Source: an uncultured Prevotellaceae bacterium (lineage in GTDB: Bacteria; Bacteroidota; Bacteroidia; Bacteroidales; Bacteroidaceae). From it: DNA of 39,639 bases. Of this stretch, positions 38,780 to 39,639 are shown piece by piece. The notes under the pieces were generated by a model that worked only from the letters and a program-made list of their open reading frames with translations, was not told the origin of the DNA and ran no database searches. The stretch lies in contig CACYQO010000021.1 of assembly GCA_902776545.1 (NCBI GenBank), forward strand, positions 1 to 39,639, given 5' to 3'. The stretch's first letter is position 1, and the number at the start of each line of letters is the position of its first letter. Position numbers and translations under genes: made by a program.

Positions 38780-39307
38780 TTACCAACTTACATTCGACTT
38801 GTAGAAGTAGGCTATGGTCAGACGGTAATGGGGTTCGTTGTCTGAGGCGGCGGTGAGTTTACCGTGGCTCGCGTCGTAGTATTGAGGTTCCTTGAGGAAC
38901 AAGAGGCGGCTGGCCGTGTCGCTCACCCAGAACGTGGAGTTGGGGTTTATGTGCATTTTGGCTTTCTCAAATATCTCGACGAGGGATTCGCCTTTTTTGA
39001 GGATGTCAAGCACTTCCTTCAGTTCCTTCACCGACGGGAAACGATAACTGAAATAGGTGTCGGAGTATAAGCCCTCATATTTTTCATCCTTGCAAAATGG
39101 TTGGCCACCCTGCATGATGATGTTCTCACGGGTGGTCTTGCCCAATACTTTCAGCAGAATGCCGCGTTGACCTGCAGTGGCCTCACGGATACAGATGTAT
39201 CGCGAGGCCATCAGATACTCATATTTCTTGTTGCTTTGTGTGGTCTTCCTTGGCAGAAGTACGACTTCGCCCAATTTCCAGTTCTTATTGTCTGATTCTG
39301 ATCCCAT
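38780..39307 (-). CDS. unknown conserved-looking protein
   Basis: A 175-residue protein starting MGSESDNKNWKLGEVVLLPR. Mixed alpha/beta, no signal peptide, no membrane segment; KKGESLVEIFEKAKMHINPN and YYDASHGKLTAASDNEPHYR are distinctive but unfamiliar. A -7 element TACCTTTG (39341-39334) precedes it. Its stop is immediately next to the 38567-38779 gene stop, convergent. Confidence 0.6.
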   Translation of the reverse strand: MGSESDNKNWKLGEVVLLPRKTTQSNKKYEYLMASRYICIREATAGQRGILLKVLGKTTRENIIMQGGQPFCKDEKYEGLYSDTYFSYRFPSVKELKEVLDILKKGESLVEIFEKAKMHINPNSTFWVSDTASRLLFLKEPQYYDASHGKLTAASDNEPHYRLTIAYFYKSNVSW

Positions 39308-39333
39308 TTCTTTTATAGATTTCCTTTGGGCTG

Positions 39334-39341
39334 CAAAGGTA
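39334..39341 (-). promoter_or_regulatory. -7 element of the 39307 gene
   Basis: Minus-strand TACCTTTG, 26 nt before the start codon. No clear -33 element. Confidence 0.5.
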
Positions 39342-39425
39342 CTGCTTTTTTTGGGAGGTATAAACTATTTTTAACAAGAAAATGCTATCAATTTTCGCCT
39401 TCTTGCTGTCAAAATGTGTGATTTG

Positions 39426-39457
39426 TTGCTGAAATTCGAAGAAAAGTTGTAATTTTG
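39426..39457 (+). promoter_or_regulatory. promoter of the rightmost gene
   Basis: TTG at 39426-39428, 21-nt spacer, TAATTTTG at 39450-39457. The start codon follows at 39479. Confidence 0.6.
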
Positions 39458-39478
39458 CAACCGTAAAAGGACAAAGGA

Positions 39479-39639
39479 ATGATGCAGACAGACTCAACTT
39501 TAACCCAATTGTTACAATCCGTTGAGCAGAACGGCGTGTGTGTGGAAAGAGAGATACACGGTTTCCCTATGACCGGCGTGGATATAGTATTACCGCACGT
39601 CGTTCTTCTTTTTTGTCTGCGCGGCACTGCACGCGTCAT
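39479..39639 (+). CDS. N-terminus of a probable AraC-family regulator, cut by the window edge
   Basis: ATG 39479 or ATG 39482 begins MQTDSTLTQLLQSVEQNGV and runs open to the edge. VVLLFCLRGTARV resembles the beta-strand of the cupin-like N-terminal domain of Bacteroidetes AraC regulators. The DNA-binding half is outside the window, so the class is an inference from a short piece. Confidence 0.45.
   Translation, partial: MMQTDSTLTQLLQSVEQNGVCVEREIHGFPMTGVDIVLPHVVLLFCLRGTARV

Overview
Organism. The window looks like chromosomal DNA of a Bacteroidales bacterium, most likely Prevotella or a close relative (inference from gene content, not from a database search). The evidence is: a complete Bacteroidetes-type division and cell wall (dcw) cluster without ddl; a glycine-lipid type acyltransferase pair beside mraZ; many promoters of the Bacteroidetes form TTTG-(about 20 nt)-TAnnTTTG; near absence of Shine-Dalgarno sites; VirE_N/DUF3987 proteins; an HU-like DNA-binding protein; and a FISUMP-domain remnant. 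MurE carries DNPR, so the peptidoglycan should be of the meso-DAP type.

Layout. 1-1979: the end of one amidohydrolase lipoprotein gene and a complete tandem paralog. 1980-2594: a repeat-rich non-coding stretch with a decayed surface-protein remnant. 2595-4734: a short operon (36-aa peptide, exported family II pyrophosphatase, WYL regulator). 4842-9721: accessory module A (small peptides, a Rha/KilAC antirepressor, a GH24 lysozyme, a VirE_N/DUF3987 protein). 9732-11603 (minus): glsB and glsA. 11748-27655: mraZ-rsmH-ftsL-ftsI-murE-mraY-murD-ftsW-murG-murC-ftsQ-ftsA-ftsZ, all on the plus strand behind an MraZ-box promoter. 27656-34948 (minus): accessory module B, with two promoters, several unknown small proteins, a second DUF3987 protein and a phage P5-like protein. 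34949-36287: a REP-associated transposase (RAYT) gene with REP palindromes beside it, behind it and inside it. 36292-36983 (minus): an MNT/HEPN toxin-antitoxin pair. 37089-38779: a G-rich/palindrome region, a DUF4248-like gene, a frameshifted HU-like gene and a small membrane protein. 38780-39307 (minus): an unknown gene. 39479-end: the start of a probable AraC-type regulator.

How the genes work together. The dcw block supplies the lipid II pathway (MurE, MraY, MurD, MurG, MurC) and the divisome (FtsL, FtsI, FtsW, FtsQ, FtsA, FtsZ) as one unit that MraZ probably represses. It is bracketed by two DUF3987 modules, each paired with a wall-lytic or phage-lysin-like protein, and a third partial module of the same family lies near 37.3-38.8 kb.

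Most unusual. Palindromic repeats of at least three families lie directly behind stop codons, and some lie inside reading frames, where they encode recurring peptides. One such repeat is in the transposase gene that probably mobilises its family. A near-perfect 56-nt palindrome next to a G-quadruplex motif has no explanation among the genes. The junctions of the dcw operon consist of 7-8 nt tandem repeats that in several cases also supply the last codons and the stop of the upstream gene.
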